Below, one piece after another: positions 11,205 through 21,285 of a stretch of 64,000 nucleotides of DNA. Within the stretch, counting starts at the first letter, position 1; each line of letters starts with the position of its first letter. This stretch comes from Dipteronia dyeriana (taxonomy: Eukaryota; Streptophyta; Magnoliopsida; Sapindales; Sapindaceae). The DNA lies in contig CM065302.1 in NCBI GenBank assembly GCA_032871835.1, forward strand, positions 2,231,094 through 2,295,093. The letters are read 5' to 3'. The notes beneath the pieces are model-generated. The model searched no databases. It saw only the letters and a list, made by a program, of their open reading frames with translations, and was not told the DNA's origin. The position numbers and the translations under genes are program-made.

Positions 11205-14200
11205 AGCAAAAATCTTCACAGCCATTTTTTTCCCAAATCATCCCCATGTCATCCTCCGACCAATCAAAAGGCCTTCGGTTCGCCACTATGTACTCGATAA
11301 TTCTCAAAGTATGGGGACCACAGTTACCTCTACAATTCGGGACATAAAACACCATTAGAAATCGTTCAAAAAGAATATGTAAACACGTGAATGAAATAGA
11401 ATGTCTTACGATTTCTTTTGTTGGGGGACTGTAGAAGGATGCACCAGACTGATCGAGAAGAGCTTATTTTCCCCTAGTGAACGAACGACGCCCAGGATGC
11501 CGTTCTGTGTGGAACCCTGCATCACTCAACATGGAGAGTAAAAACCACCGTAATGGCCGGACCTGCTGGTGCCTGATCTGATACGAGACTTCCTGTCTCC
11601 AGGGGTCATAAATATCAATCTTCCCACGACTAAGGTCGACGCTCACCACCAACCAATGTTGGGCCCCAACGTTGCACGGAATCAGTACCTGTAATTTTTT
11701 GCATGCCGTGTTAGCTGATGATATACTTACAATTTTTTTTAAATCATCTCAATCATGTAACACTTACCTGGTCAATCTCGTGCCATGGGCGGTTTTCACT
11801 GGTGGTTGCTCCACGGACCGTGAGAAGGTCCTCTTCCAACCATCGGGACTGTAACACATTCCACCTTGCCGTGTTCACAGCACCGTGGGAATCACGAGGC
11901 ATCATCCGCTCCCACATGTACAACATAAGTGGATGTACAAGCATTGAAAAGATCGTATTATTAATATAGAAGCATAAAATCCGATATGATTCCCAAATGT
12001 TATAACTACTTACATAAAATTGTGTATCCAACACGTTGATCCTCTGGTTGTACACATTGTGGAATCCTCGCTGACGCTTGCGTAGAATATTTAGGTATGC
12101 ATCCATATGCTGACAAACAATAAAACCACCGTACTTGTTAACAATTCAACAATACTTACACAAAAGTTAATATGAAATATAATAAGTACGTACCGTGTCC
12201 TCAAAGTCCATGAAGTTGGACTGCATACGCACGAACCATCCCGCGGTAACTGGTGACAACACGTCCACATCACGGCTGTATAATGATTGAATTACCTTAG
12301 CTATACATAAATTAGAATAAACAAGAAATGTACATCCATTTGTATTATAAAAAGTTATACTCACTGTTCCCCCGTTGATGTTCCTCTTGAAGGCCTTGTA
12401 TGCTGCTAGGTGGTCACCGTCCACTAGTCCGTGGGGGTCAAAAATGTGTTCCACGGACTCGGGCAGTGTCTTTAACCTCTTTGGAAGGCATGGATCTGTG
12501 TAAGGGCTCACCAACTGCCATCCGCGCTTACTTAAACGCTTCACCGGGGGAGGGGACCGCTCCTACGCCACGGACGTACTGGGTGGGGGAGGGGACCTCT
12601 CCGACGCCACGGACGTGCTGGGTGGAGGAGGGGACCGTTCCGATGCCACAGACGTGCTGGGTGGGGGAGGGGACCGCTCCGACGGCACTGTCGTGCTAGG
12701 TGGGGGAGGGGACTGTTCTGACGGGACGGACGTGCTGGGTGGGGGAGGGAACCGCTCCGACGCCACGGACGTGCTGGGTGGGGGAGGGGACTGCTCCGAC
12801 TGGATTGACGTACTGGGTGGGGGAGGGGACCTCTCCGACTCTACTGACGTGCTGGGTAGGGGAGGGAACCGCGGTGGTTGAATCGATATGCTAGGAGGTG
12901 GGGGGAATGATGTGCTGCGAGGTGGGGGGATCGATGTCATGGGAGGTTGGGGGGACCCTTGAGCCTGGGTGTCTGTCCCCCCTGTAAACCTATCAGTCGA
13001 CCCTTCGGGACTAAATAATTGATCAGGAGGTGGGGGGCCATCCCGGTGTGTACTTAAGGTCGAACCTTGAAGCCCCCAGATCATATCAAGTAACAATCGG
13101 TGTTGCTGTTGACGATCCTCATCACTCTTTCGGATCATATCCAATAACTCCAAGTGTTGACGTTGTCGATCCTCGTCACTCTTTCGGAGGCTTCACGCAC
13201 ATCGTTCAACATTTCAGTCCAAGGAGCCTGAAATCATGTCTACAATGTTAGTACAAAACTATAAACACGTGTTACTAAAAAACACTTAACTTTGTTTTCC
13301 GCTTACCTTTCCATCACGTCCAACGCCCCCACGGGAATCCCCTACAGATGTACCATGTCTGGGGGTGGAAAACCAAACCCGCCTATGCCTATGCCTTTCT
13401 AGTTGAGGGTCTGTCTGATATCCCTCACTGTCACTGGGCCTCAAACCCCCAGCAGCGGGCTCAGATCCCTCACTGTCAATGGTCCTGTCTGTACCACTGA
13501 TCCCGCCTAAGGTGGTCTGATCAGGGACCTCAGGCGGCATATCATCCATGTCATCTTCTACATACATGATCCCCCCCTCGTCTAGGCAGACATAGTACGG
13601 TGCTTGTCTCTCAGCTGGTGTCGGCACCAGTTCCTTAAGCGCAAACATCTGAAATATTAGTTAGAACAATGTCATTGTACAATTACTAACTAATAAAAAT
13701 ATTAACAAAATAAATACATACCCTGGCTTGAAAATCTTTGCTAGCTTCTTCCCTTTCGGTTTTTTGGTCAACTCCCACTTCAAAATACGGGGAGTCAGAT
13801 CAGTAACCCTCCGGACACCGACCTCTTTGGCCAACTTAGGGATCACCTCCAAAACAAATATCTGCATCATGGATAAGTATGATAAGTATCCATACAATTT
13901 TGGGCACCAACAATAAAGTACACTTTGTAGTTCGAACTTCTTACCAACAGGGCATGAGAAAGACCGTATATGTTGTAGGTCTCCACCCTGTGTACATCAG
14001 CGCCCTTTTCCTGCCGGCTTCGCTCGAACCAGCCTCTTCGCCCGTCAAGCGCATGCTTGAATGAGTGAATAGAATGCCTGTACACGTAAGCACCCCACGG
14101 GAACGCATCGAACGCATCTAGGTCCTCAACCACCCGAAACTGCCAAACTGGAATCTTGAATCTCTCATCCACCCCCATCAGTATCCAGTTCAGCATATAT

Positions 14201-14708
14201 AAGAGGCAGAGCTTGACAGCATCGTACGCCTGTCCGAAATCTGTGCCGGTGACAACACCCCTAATCTGCTCTAGCGACACCTCCTCGGCTCCAGGAAAGT
14301 ACCGCTCATGTATGCCATTCTCCACTGCTGCATACATTGTGGTCTCTGGTATAACTCCAAACCGCAGTCCGGTGATCAGGCAAAATTCCACCTTCGAAAA
14401 CCTCACCGACTGGGTTCTAACATGAAGTGCATCTCATCTGTGGGGCCGTTATGATGGAGCTCCCTCAAAAGCAACCGATGGATAATACCACCGAAAAACT
14501 TCATCTCCCTATGCATCGTCAGGAAATACCCAAAACAAGACGCCATGAACCGCCGACGGTCTTCATCTGCAAAATCTACAGGGACACGGTTCAGCGCGTC
14601 GTCTATATGGGCGAGGGCATCAAAATGGTTGTGTCGTGTCAGTTTGCCCTCGTACCAGTATTCTTCTGGAGTTTTAAGTGAATCCCTCAACCTAATTCTC
14701 ATCTGCAA
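11205..14708 (-). pseudogene. Ulp1-like (C48) cysteine protease gene with DUF1985-like N-terminus, decayed
   Basis: The gene is read leftward in several exons. The N-terminal part (14708-13925) contains YWYEGKLTRHNHFDALAHID and, across the junction at 14406, FCLITGLRFGV, the hallmark of DUF1985. A linker (13648-13286) and a Pro/Ser-rich tandem repeat (about 12880-12545) follow. The protease segment runs from 12544 to 11205. The catalytic triad is visible: His in CNVGAQHWLVVSVDL (about 11690-11640), Asp in IDIYDPWRQE (about 11610) and Cys in RGNCGPHTLRIIEYIV (about 11340-11290). This is the arrangement of SUMO-protease-like Ulp1 domains. Defects: stops at 12563-12565 (within the Pro-rich repeat) and 11464-11466 (TAA just before the exon that precedes the Cys exon). 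It converges on mudrA. Its role in transposition is not established for the family. Confidence 0.85.
12545..12880 (-). repeat. coding minisatellite, 39-bp unit, Ser/Pro-rich
   Basis: About eight copies of a 39-bp unit encode SERSPPPPSTSVA with small changes (SEQ, SERF, TTVP, TSIQ). The DNA is GC-rich (GGTGGGGGAGGGGACCG on the plus strand), unlike the AT-rich surroundings. All units keep the frame. The 3'-most unit of the gene has a TCG-to-TAG change. The repeat links the N-terminal domain to the protease domain. Confidence 0.9.
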
Positions 14709-14744
14709 TGTAACAGAAATACAACATCATTAGACAGAATTTTA

Positions 14745-15620
14745 TTAAAAAGCTCGATCCCTTTCAAAACAGCTTGATTGCTTTACAAAAAGTCTCGATT
14801 CCTTTTCAAAAAGGCTCGATCCCTTTCAAAAGAGCTCGATTGCTTTACAAAAAGTCTCGATTCCTTTTCAAAAAGGCTCGATCCTTTTCAAGAAGTCTCG
14901 ATCCCTTTCAAATAGGCTCGATCCAATTCAAAAATAGCTCGAAACATATTCAAAAAAGCTCGATTCCTTTTAAAAAAGGCTCGATCCCTTTCAAAAAGGC
15001 TCGATCCCTTTAAAAAAAGCTCGATCCTTTTCAAAATAACCTCCACCCATTTTTAAAAAAGCTCGATCCCTCTTAAAAAAGTTTCGATCCCTTTTCAAAA
15101 AAGCTCGATTCCTTATCAAAAAGGCTCGATCCCTTTCAAAAAGGCTCGATCCCTTTCAAAATAACCTCCACCCCTTTTTAAAAAAGCTCGATCCCTCTTA
15201 AAAAAGTCTCGATCCCTTTTCAAAAAAGCTCGATCCCTTTCAAATAGGCTCGATCCAATTCAAAAACAGCTCGAACCTATTCAAAAAAGCTCGAAACATA
15301 TTAAAAAAAGCTCGATTCCTTTTCAAAAAGGCTCGATCCCTTTCAAAACGGCTCGATCCCTTTAAAAAAAGCTCTATCCCTTTCACAATAACCTCCACCC
15401 CTTTTTTAAAAAGCTCGATCCTTCTTAAAAAGTCTCGATCCCTTTTCAAAAAAGCTCGACCCTTTTCAAAATGGCTCGATTCTTTTTTTTAAAAAGCTCG
15501 ATTCTTTTTTAAAAAATCTCGATTCCTTTTCCAAAAACCTAGATCTTCCAAAACCTGGTTTTCATGACAAAAATAGCTCGACTAATCAAATAAGCTCGAT
15601 TTTCTTGAAAAAGGTCTCAA
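14745..15620 (+). repeat. right subterminal array of GCTCGATCC units
   Basis: About 45 units resemble AAAAAGCTCGATCCCTTTC, period 18-21 bp, with occasional CTCGAAACATATT and AACCTCCACCC variants. A higher-order repeat is visible: the block around 15050-15180 recurs around 15180-15300 and again near 15380-15450. It ends about 280 bp before the right terminus. No coding function is supported. Confidence 0.9.
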
Positions 15621-15904
15621 AAACCCAGATTTCATCTTTCTGAACTGATATTCAACCAAATTATAAACCCTAACCTAAACCACAACCATTCACAATTCTC
15701 TATTTTTACCGGTTTCTACAATTCCTATCAACAAAACTCAATTCTAACATGTAAGGCAAGTTAACAACAACAAAAACGAGGAAAAATAACCAATCTTACC
15801 TTTGTCAATTGCAGCTCTTCCGGTCACTTCACCGTCGATTAGTTTCCCGTCGGTTTGACTGTTGCTTCTCTCTGACTTTGAAAACGACAACTTCCTCACT
15901 GTTA

Positions 15905-16023
15905 AAATATTTCGGGGTATTTTTGTCTCAAATGCTCTTTTGGTGCCTTTTAAACATACATTAGTAAAGTGATGATATTTACACAACATACCCCTCAAAT
16001 AGTGCCAATAATTTTTTGACCCC
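15905..16023 (-). repeat. right terminal repeat (type A) of the large MULE
   Basis: It ends TTTTTTGACCCC directly at the target duplication. Its reverse complement aligns with the left end of MULE-I (862-970), roughly three quarters identical by eye. Confidence 0.75.
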
Positions 16024-16032
16024 ATACATGGA
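16024..16032. repeat. right 9-bp target site duplication of the large MULE
   Basis: ATACATGGA, identical to 7100-7108. Confidence 0.85.
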
Positions 16033-16202
16033 GACACTTCAGAAAGCAAGCAAAAGGAGATCCGGTGAAGTAGTACTTGGTTAATTCTTTATTATTGATT
16101 AAGTTGGAGCCATATGCATGTATATGTGGGTTTGTGTGCTTTGAGAGTGATAGTATATATTTCATACAGAATTGCGGAGTTTGTAAAGAATACATGGAAT
16201 AA

Positions 16203-16354
16203 TAGGCTGCTTTTCATATATATAACATGAATTCTCTATATATTTGTGTCATGCGTGTGTTTGCTCACATCAAGGTGTTTGTTTGTTTTCTGAATTTTTT
16301 TTTTGTAAGATGAGTCTACTTGTTGCTTGTTTCAATTGTTTCAAAACATTTTGC
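16203..16354 (+). repeat. right copy of the diverged direct repeat at 8-271
   Basis: It shares ATAACATGAATTCTCTAT, GTGTTTGTTTGTTTTCTGAA and CTTGTTGCTTGTTTCAATTG blocks with the left copy in the same order. It lies between the MULE target site and the B3-domain gene. Confidence 0.5.
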
Positions 16355-16777
16355 TTTTTATTCAATAGCTCATTTCAGCTAACCGCACTGCATGCATAGT
16401 CTTTACTTGCGAAGTGATCACAATCGCAAACTTTAAATGAAGCTGCGCGCATTGCAAAGTTCACTGACAAGTGCCAAAATTAAATTGAAACTGCACCACA
16501 GCAAGCACATTTTACTTAATTTATTTGCGTTTTAACATTTCGAATGTGATGAATGTACAATAGCTATCTGTTTTTCACTCAAAAGGTTGGACCATGCACC
16601 CGATCATAACATTCTCGCCAAGTTGATCTCTGCGAGTGTAAGTAATTAAGCACATGCACCGATCACTCCTTTTTTATTTTAATTTCTATATATATCCAAG
16701 CATCTCCGTTGCCTTTCTAATTATATCATACTCATTTTAAAGTTGCTCTGCATTGCCTAAGGATTGTATACAATACA

Positions 16778-17215
16778 ATGGCTCTGTGGAACTTTCAAAT
16801 CTCTAAAATTCTCACCGTTTCTGACATTACTTCAAAACCAGCGCTCCCAACCAAAATTGTGGAGCATACGAACCCGATTATGAAGGGTAGACATTTCTTG
16901 GATTTGAAGGTTGTGGATGCGAGGAGCCAAGAGTGGATACTTCGTTACTACACTCGGCCCAATTGAAACCGAGAAGGTCCCGTCTTCACAACTGGGTGGC
17001 GTCGATTTGTTCGAGACAAATGTCTTCAAGTTGGCGATGAGTTAACCTTTTATGGACATCAAGTTAGAGCTGATGATGGAGAATTGAAGATGAAGTTCAT
17101 GATTGAGGTCAAAGGGCCATGTTTGGTCACTTTTAACGGCGACTCTTACTCTAGATGTGGAGTACCTTACCCGAGGTTAATTTTAATACTAATTAAGATG
17201 TACTGTTACGAGTAA
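16778..17215 (+). pseudogene. B3 DNA-binding domain gene with one in-frame stop
   Basis: The reading frame from ATG 16778 to TAA 17213-17215 is 146 codons long, with a single TGA at 16964-16966. It covers one plant B3 domain: LTVSDIT start, EWILRYYTRPN, then VFTTGWRRFVRDKCLQVGDELTFYGH, ending in a basic/hydrophobic tail. B3 proteins bind DNA in the nucleus as transcription factors. This short single-domain form resembles small B3 proteins of the REM-like/At2g33720-like sort, but the subfamily is uncertain. The stop lies in the loop after RPN, where related proteins usually have Gly; GGA to TGA would explain it. No other lesion is seen, so it is either a recent pseudogene or a truncated 62-residue product. 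Confidence 0.8.
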
Positions 17216-18640
17216 TGTTAAACCGTCCAATTTTTTTTTACTCAAAATGATGTGGCATGCTCACATAGCACATCATTTGTGAATATTTTTGGATAAGTAA
17301 TTTGAGCAGACTGTATTATTCTACATTTATGTACGTGACTTTTAGTTAATTAAGATATGCATGATCAATGTCATCTCGTAAGTTTAATAAGTTGTACTTG
17401 TTTGTATCCCGTGCTACTTTTGTTCTTTCTGTTGGAAGTATGGTACCTTTCATGAGTAATAAAATGTAGTGTTAGTGTCGTGTGTTTGATCATGCATATT
17501 TCTAAATTTATATAGATCTCAAAAAAATATCTGCTCATCATCAACACAATCTCAAAAAACAACACTGCTTCGAAATCGTTTCACCATTTTTGAGGCAACA
17601 TTTAAGCTAGCGAAAGTCTTGGCACCAAATTCAAAGATTTTATATATATTTTTTCTTGTTTCAATTCTTCAAGTTTAAACCTAAAGTAATTATATATCGT
17701 TTAGTGGAAAATCACATTATTGTTTTGTTAACATAAAAGAAAAAATAAATCAAATGAACAAAAAACAACTAGCGACCCAATAGAAATGAGACTGAAAATA
17801 TTGAAGAATTCTCGATACATCATCAAAAATTCTTCATCATATAGTATGAGTTCAAAGTGTTTGTTTTTAGGGGAACTTGCATATAAACCCTTGAGTTTCT
17901 TCATGATAACATGGATGTGCAAATTTATCAAAAACCATATGATCCAGATATGAGATATCTACTTCAATAATCGAGGATGGATCTCCACAATGGCGTAACC
18001 AAGCCAGGCTAGGCTATGGCACTATGCTATAGCCCAGCCAAGCTTTTGGAATATATATAGTTGTTTTAAATTTTTCTTAATAACTTGTCAATCTCTAATG
18101 TGGCTTAAACAATGTCCAAGTATGAGTCAACACCATTGTAAGTAGTATATCATACTATTCAAAAATTAAGTATATAAACTATGAATACATTTATTTTTAT
18201 TAATGAAATTTATTGCGTAAAGTCGAAATTCATCCTTAAAATGAAAAATATTGTTAATTTTTGAATAGTATGACCTTTTTACCAATAAATATTTTTAATA
18301 ATAGCCCATCCGGAAAAAAGTTTCTAGTTTTGCCCCTAGATCTCCATACACTCGGCGGTTTTATAGGCAAAGTCGCAAATATGGGACACTTAGAAATTTG
18401 AAATTCAAAAGGGAATAAATAGAAACAATAGATGTTGTTGCATGATTTTAAGATATTGATGTTTTGAAATGAGCAGGAACTTGATTGATGACATGGATGT
18501 CGATTTGGGTTGATAGTATGGATTCGGTGTTGTGGCAATTCGGCTCAAATTTTTTCAAACTTATCTCTTCCTTTTACACAAACCAAAAGCATATACAATC
18601 TTGTCTTTCTCACAGCTGGTTTATATGACCCTTTCCTATA
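17216..18640. other. non-coding stretch with a perfect inverted repeat
   Basis: I see no gene. CATACTATTCAAAAATTAA at 18151-18169 has its exact 19-bp reverse complement at 18254-18272, 84 bp apart. About 17990-18360 looks like a repeat (AAGCCAGGCTAGGCTATGGC at one side, TTTTGCCCCTAGATC at the other) but no termini could be defined. Confidence 0.5.
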
Positions 18641-18721
18641 AATTCCCTCTTCAATGGACCGGCATGAGAGGAGAGACAAAGAAAGAGAACAGGCACTCGA
18701 GACTCCATTGAAGAGGCAATT
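18641..18721 (+). other. stem-loop, 18-nt stem with one mismatch
   Basis: AATTCCCTCTTCAATGGA (18641-18658) pairs with TCCATTGAAGAGGCAATT (18704-18721) with one C-C mismatch, around a 45-nt purine-rich loop. It could be a small foldback or a short RNA hairpin. Nothing in the sequence proves transcription. Confidence 0.4.
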
Positions 18722-19303
18722 GGTGGTTTTAATTTTGCAGATCAACAATATATATTTGAATCAATTAATGTATCATCTTTCATGCATTCAATTGTGGATT
18801 AATTGGGTAAAAAGTGTTATATAAGAAGGTCATATATTAAAATCAATGAGAGAGAGAGACAATATTTTGGTTTGTGTAAAATAAAAAGAGTTGGGTTTGA
18901 ACTTTTTAGAGGCAACAAAGTGCATTGGATTAAGAAGCTTCATGCATTGCATTTTTGTCTCGTTCATTACCGGTAGGGGATTTCCATGCAACTTATGAGC
19001 AAAAGCTACATACATGTATAATTAGATCAAATGTAAAGGGTCAAAATTACGAGGCGCATATGAAATTTTATTAAAAAAAAAAAAACTATTTGAAATACTC
19101 TATTTGCTTTATGTACCAAATTTGGGATCCTTCTAAGATAGTTTAAGTTGGTTAGTACTTGAATTTTTGTTTGGGTTTTGTGGGGAGTCTGTCTCCATGT
19201 AATTTGTTGATGGATATACTGTATATCTATATATCAAAACATATCCAATATAATATAATTATTAGAAATAAGTACAAAATTGAGATTAAAGTCCGACACT
19301 CCG
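18722..19303. other. genomic flank of Copia-1
   Basis: There is no gene. From about 19190 to 19308 it is similar to 30550-30680, the left part of a duplicated segment. Confidence 0.5.
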
Positions 19304-19308
19304 ACCTA
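19304..19308. repeat. left target site duplication of Copia-1
   Basis: ACCTA, repeated at 24745-24749 and present once at the paralogous empty site 30678-30682. Confidence 0.9.
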
Positions 19309-19642
19309 TGTTGAAAAATAAACATGACCTCAGCCAACCACTTTCAGACAACCACCTTGCCGCTCACTTCTAGAAACCGGCCATTGATATGGCTCCAACC
19401 ACCTCCAACTCTCAGCTGCTTCCTAACCACACATTTGACTTCATTGTTTTGCATTTATTTTGTTTGTAGTTTAGCTCATCTCATTTTCCTATATAAAGGG
19501 ATGAAGATTGTATTGAAAATGTGTGGAGTGGTGAATGAAATATAGAGAGATATAAGAAAAGCTTCTCCTTTTATTGTTTGTGTTCGAATTCTCTCTCAAA
19601 GGTGCACCACAAGTGACCTCAAACCATACCATCCCACCAATA
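19309..19642 (+). repeat. 5' LTR of Copia-1
   Basis: It starts TGTTGAAAAATAAAC and ends CCCACCAATA (the usual terminal CA is TA in this copy). CCTATATAAAGGG near 19489 is the likely TATA region. The next bases form the primer-binding site. Confidence 0.95.
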
Positions 19643-19643
19643 G

Positions 19644-19656
19644 TGGTATCAAAGCT
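19644..19656 (+). promoter_or_regulatory. primer-binding site of Copia-1
   Basis: TGGTATCAAAGCT resembles the complement of the initiator-Met tRNA 3' end (commonly TGGTATCAGAGC) and starts two bases after the LTR. Confidence 0.85.
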
Positions 19657-20277
19657 CAGGAGAACCAGAAACTCGAAGAACAGAGGTCGAAGTCGAATTC
19701 GCCTAGAAATCAAAGTGATCAGAATCCATTTTTAATCACACCAGAGTGTTCTACACATCGTCAGGAGTTTAACGGTGAAAACGCCATTCAAATCAGAGCA
19801 CCAGAGAGGACGCACGCGCCGACAGACGTTGGAGAGTGAACTCACTCGCCGTCCACGCGCAGCACCATCCCTGACGCGTCACCAACACACGCCGATCGTC
19901 TTCCTCGCCCGTTTTGCAGGATCCGACCCGAAGTCCTATCCATCAACCCGGTACTAGATCCGGGCCGATAACCGACCCGGTATTCGGTTGCTGCTGGCTG
20001 ACCCAGAATCAGACCCGAAGACCCGTCACTATTCACGGGTTGCTGACGTCACTAACGGCGTTATAACGGCTGGAATATTCCGTCAGTCAAAGGAAGATTC
20101 CGTTATCTTTGGTTGACTTTTTCAAAAAGTTTGACCCCTTGTTTCGGACGCTTTCGAACTCGTTTTTTGACAAACACGGACTAGTTTCCAAGGTTTTGGA
20201 CCATTCCGGACGCAACAGCGCACTCCCTTTTTTCAAATTCGGACTCCAGATTTGTGATCTTTGCATTTCAAGTCTCG

Positions 20278-21270
20278 ATGGCCAACGGTAACGCACATGT
20301 TGTCATCCCGAAGCTTACCAAAGACAACTATGATAATTGGTGCATACAAATAAGAGTTTTACTAGGCTCTCAAGATGTTATGGATATTGTGGAAGATGAA
20401 TATACAGAAGCTGAATCCAAAGAAATTGAAGGAACCATGACAGAAGCTCAAATATCGACTCTCAAAGCCGATCGAAAGAGGGATTGTAAAGCAAAGTCTA
20501 TTATCTATCAAGGGCTAGACAAAGCAACGTTCGAGATCATAGCATCCGCTAAGTCGTCAAAAGATTTCTGGGACACCCTTCTCAAAACCTACAAAGGTGC
20601 TAACAAAGTGAAAAGGATCCGTCTTCAAACCCTGCGAGGTGTGTTCGAATCCTTACGAATGAAATCTAGTGAATATATTGCTGAGTTCTATACACGAGTT
20701 ATGGTCGTTGAGAATCAGCTAAGAAAAAATGGAGAAACTCTCACAGACATGAGAATTTCAGAGAAAATTTTACTATCATTAGATCCAAAGTTTGACTTCA
20801 TAGTTGTGGCACTGGAAGAAACAAAAGATCTGGAGACGATGTCTGTTGAAGAATTTGTGGGATCATTGCAAGCCCATGAGCAGAAAGTCACAAGAAGAAA
20901 TGATGATAGAGTATTGGAGCAAGCTCTCCAGTCAAAGCTCTCCATCATTGAAAAAAGATATGAGCAAGGGGGGACATCACAACAAGGAAGAGAACGAGGT
21001 AGAGGATCTCGTGGAAGAGGTTCAGGAAATGCTGAAACCAGGAGTAGAGGCAGAGGAGGAAGAGACGCAAACAGAGGAGAACGTGGACAACAGAACTATG
21101 TCCCACGAGGAAGAGGACGAGGAAGAAGAGGCGGGTACAACAACCGTCCGAACATTGACAAAAGAAATGTTCAATGCTATAACTGCCACAAATATGGACA
21201 CTATAGCAACGAGTGCAGAAGCTCGCCAAATGAGGTAAATGAAAATTCTAACTTTGTAGAGAAACAATAA
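20278..21270 (+). pseudogene. Copia-1 gag
   Basis: The capsid/nucleocapsid precursor starts at ATG 20278 (MANGNAHVVIPKLTKDNYDN), the usual start of this plant copia gag with a UBN2-like capsid region. Residues about 215-300 are Arg/Gly-rich. The CCHC zinc knuckle CYNCHKYGHYSNEC (21175-21216) binds RNA. The frame ends at TAA 21268, but the same frame continues into protease, so the stop is probably a CAA-to-TAA change in a gag-pol polyprotein, not a natural gag end. Confidence 0.9.
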
Positions 21271-21285
21271 GTTGAAAGAGAATCG

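Larger units (their letters stand above)
7109..16023. mobile_element. Kaonashi-type MULE carrying mudrA and a Ulp1-like protease
   Basis: This 8.9-kb element is bounded by a perfect 9-bp duplication. It has inverted but unequal ends: left 7109-7230 starts GGTGGAAATGG, and right 15905-16023 is the complement of a start GGGGTCAAAAAATTATTGG. Both ends contain TTTAAAAGGCACC. Order inside: left terminus, array (7640-8125), mudrA (plus strand, 8231-10987), Ulp1/DUF1985 gene (minus strand, 11205-14708), array (14745-15620), right terminus. Plant MULEs that carry a Ulp1-like gene are known as KI/KUL elements, and the gene set here fits that group. Both genes contain nonsense codons and frameshifts, so the copy is not autonomous now. 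Confidence 0.85.

Noticed and set aside
12400..12900. Gly-rich plus-strand open frames
   Set aside because: They are shadows of the Ser/Pro minisatellite on the opposite strand.
862..16023. One 15-kb MULE spanning the best-matching inverted ends
   Set aside because: The ends match well, but the perfect 9-bp duplication is at 7100/16024, and MULE-I has its own ends and a 7/9 duplication. Two oppositely oriented elements explain the pairing better.
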